Shown piece after piece: positions 6,361 through 7,360 of a DNA stretch of 7,360 nt; position 1 is the first letter of the stretch; each line of letters starts with the position of its first letter. A program made the position numbers and the translations under genes. This stretch comes from Campylobacterales bacterium (lineage in GTDB: Bacteria > Campylobacterota > Campylobacteria > Campylobacterales > Sulfurovaceae): the NCBI GenBank assembly GCA_016937075.1, contig JAFGWQ010000165.1, positions 1-7,360 on the forward strand. The letters run 5' to 3'. The notes beneath the pieces are model-generated. The model was not told where the DNA came from. It saw only the letters and a program-made list of their open reading frames with translations, and made no database searches.

Positions 6361-6694
6361 TGCAGACAATAGCCTGTCATCTGCCCTAATCGTACCGTCA
6401 CTATAGCTAATATATAAACCTGGGAAGAGATTGTCATTTGCCGTGTAATTCGTTGTCGGATTATATATTTCCGGGGTTATGGTCATGGTATTTGGATCGT
6501 ATTGGACCTGTGGAAGTTCATCTATGTTGTCTATTGAAAATTTCCATGTGTCATAGTATTTGTTATCCAGTGAATAGACAGAGTACCGGTCAAATACAGA
6601 TGAGTCTTGGTTGAACATTGAACTATATATACCTGCTGTATCTATAAAGTTTAATGTCATTTGTGTTTGAAAAAAACTCTAATGATATCAAGGT
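6358..6694 (-). pseudogene. Remnant of a third RTX-toxin paralogue (middle region only)
   Basis: The readable part (ATG 6660 to TAA 6358, 100 codons) is a close copy of residues 278-366 of the 434-aa metallopeptidase ORF, including IDNIDELPQVQYD and NYTAN. It then jumps to ADDRLLSA and a stop. Upstream, the homology continues as LEFFQTQ to about 6690, but a run of seven T, where the paralogue has six, shifts the frame and exposes an in-frame TAG. Beyond 6694 the sequence becomes the prfB relic, so the N-terminal head and any immunity gene are gone. The ATG at 6660 is an internal methionine. It has the same fate as the neighbouring orphan but is further decayed. Confidence 0.8.
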
Positions 6695-6784
6695 AGCAAC
6701 CAAGCCTTTTCGAATGTAGATGCTATTTTAGATGGGGATATCGATGCTCTTGTAGAGGGTGTACTTATCGCTCAAGCGAAGTAG
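6695..6784 (+). pseudogene. prfB: Relic of the prfB 3' end (direct repeat, copy 2)
   Basis: The 90 bases encode SNQAFSNVDAILDGDID and the rest of the RF2 tail to the TAG at 6782-6784, with protein sequence identical to the end of the intact copy. There is no start and no upstream RF2 sequence; what precedes it is toxin remnant. It is followed by a hairpin terminator and a convergent ABC ATPase gene, so the bases next to its stop are likely the original prfB downstream region. Confidence 0.88.
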
Positions 6785-6802
6785 AACCTTTTGTTTCCAA
6801 AT

Positions 6803-6834
6803 CCAAAAATTACTAATAGTAATCCTTTGGTTTT
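6803..6834 (+). terminator. Rho-independent terminator, probably the original prfB terminator
   Basis: CCAAA (6803-6807) pairs with TTTGG (6826-6830), and ATTACT (6809-6814) pairs with AGTAAT (6818-6823) around an AAT loop, with a small A/CC internal bulge. TTTT (6831-6834) follows on the plus strand. It lies 18 bases after the prfB relic's stop. Now separated from the working prfB by the insert, it may still act on the convergent ATPase transcript. Confidence 0.65.
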
Positions 6835-6841
6835 ATATCTT

Positions 6842-6866
6842 AAACACTCTCAAATTTTAAGTGTTT
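6842..6866. terminator. Hairpin over the ABC ATPase stop codon
   Basis: AAACACT (6842-6848) and AGTGTTT (6860-6866) form a perfect seven-base stem with an 11-base loop that includes the ATPase stop codon (6857-6859). Neither strand has a long T-run after it, so a terminator role, perhaps together with the hairpin at 6803-6830, is only plausible. Confidence 0.35.
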
Positions 6867-7360
6867 TCATGGTACGGCAACAAACTTTGATTTTCTAATA
6901 CGAATATCTTATCGCACATTTTTGCCACGTCATAATCATGTGTTACTATCACAAGCCCGGCATTTTCTTTTTTTACATAATCTTTTAATACGTTCATGAC
7001 CAAATTTGCCGTTTCTTTATCCAGATTACCGGTCGGTTCATCTGCGAATATAATTTTCGGCTTTTTGCTAAGCACTCTAGCGATAGAAACGCGCTGCTGC
7101 TGACCGCCAGAGAGCTCGGATGTTTTTTGATCTACTAGTGATGCAATTTCAAGCTTTTTAAGCAAAGCCATATCTACAGTAGAGTTTGAAAGTATAGTGG
7201 CAATTTCTATATTTTCAATAGCTTTCATTCCTTTAAAAAGATGATGAAATTGGAAAATCATCCCTAGCTCAAAACGACGCATCTGATCTATCTGTGATGA
7301 GCTTAATTCATCTATTCTTTGATCCAACAAAGTCACTTCTCCTTTTTTGGGAGTAAGAAA
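6857..7360 (-). CDS. lolD: LolD-type ABC transporter ATP-binding protein (N-terminus outside window)
   Basis: The frame is open to the window edge and gives 167 C-terminal residues; the family is about 220 long. Visible motifs are the Q-loop IFQFHHLF, the signature LSGGQQQR, Walker B IIFADEPTGNLD and the H-loop VIVTHD. Walker A should lie just beyond base 7360. The GTG at 7336 is an internal Val codon, since FLTPKKGE upstream continues the family pattern. The FQFHHL form of the Q-loop and the EPTGNLD wording are typical of LolD within the LolD/MacB/FtsE group. LolD powers release of lipoproteins from the inner membrane by LolCE-type permeases. A MacB-like or FtsE-like partner cannot be excluded without the permease gene. 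It converges on prfB and is probably ordinary chromosomal sequence unrelated to the toxin island. Confidence 0.8.
   Translation of the reverse strand, partial: FLTPKKGEVTLLDQRIDELSSSQIDQMRRFELGMIFQFHHLFKGMKAIENIEIATILSNSTVDMALLKKLEIASLVDQKTSELSGGQQQRVSIARVLSKKPKIIFADEPTGNLDKETANLVMNVLKDYVKKENAGLVIVTHDYDVAKMCDKIFVLENQSLLPYHENT

Larger units (their letters stand above)
79..6694. mobile_element. Putative island inserted at the 3' end of prfB
   Basis: The 6616-bp unit runs from the start of one prfB-tail repeat to the start of the other. It carries only RTX toxin genes, toxin remnants and small exported proteins, all on the minus strand. Right of it lie a prfB relic, a terminator hairpin and a housekeeping ABC ATPase, which reads as the original downstream context of prfB. 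The right edge cuts through a toxin remnant, so the donor locus was probably longer. No integrase, transposase or inverted terminal repeats are visible. Site-specific integration with later loss of the integrase, or homologous recombination of transformed DNA carrying its own prfB end, would both fit. Confidence 0.65.

Noticed and set aside
169..6694. Type I secretion genes or an integrase within the insert
   Set aside because: I looked on both strands for ABC exporter, membrane fusion protein, TolC-like and recombinase motifs and found none, so secretion and mobility functions must be elsewhere or lost.
7334..7336. GTG at 7336 as the start of the ABC ATPase
   Set aside because: The family sequence continues upstream in frame (LTPKKGEV) to the window edge, and the missing Walker A must lie further on, so this is an internal Val codon.

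Overview
The window is AT-rich bacterial DNA, most likely from Campylobacter or a close relative (Campylobacterota). The grounds are the peptide chain release factor 2 tail, the low G+C coding style, and promoters with a strong TATAAT box behind a T-rich stretch and no clear -35 box. The assignment is inferred from sequence style, not from a search.

Layout. Bases 1-168 (+) are the 3' end of prfB. Bases 6857-7360 (-) are most of a LolD-type ABC transporter ATPase. These look like the ancestral neighbours, because a second, partial copy of the prfB 3' end (6695-6784), followed by a terminator hairpin, sits just before the ATPase gene. The two prfB tails form a 90-bp direct repeat (3 mismatches, last 78 bp identical). 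They bracket about 6.6 kb that appears to have been inserted at the prfB 3' end, with the gene end restored on one side and left as a relic on the other. No integrase is visible inside.

The insert is read entirely on the minus strand. In transcription order it holds: the eroded tail of an RTX toxin paralogue (6694-6358); a lipoprotein (6284-5673); a headless-bodied metallopeptidase ORF with an HEMTH motif (5576-4272, homologous frame open to 5663); a small membrane-anchored protein (4200-3754); and an intact 1189-residue RTX/EF-hand protein with an N-terminal toxin-like domain (3751-182).

Interpretation. The pattern repeats: [end of a displaced toxin head, stopping in the motif ADDGLLA] - [conserved spacer with CTTAAG and a TATAAT promoter] - [GTG-started exported small protein, probable immunity protein] - [toxin head], with only the last head still joined to the calcium-binding RTX secretion body. 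This looks like a mirror image of Rhs/CDI orphan arrays. There, C-terminal toxin tips are displaced downstream. Here, N-terminal heads with their immunity genes seem to have been displaced upstream of a constant C-terminal body. The effectors are probably exported by a type I secretion system encoded elsewhere and act on competitors in or through the periplasm. Both the function and the displacement model are inferences.
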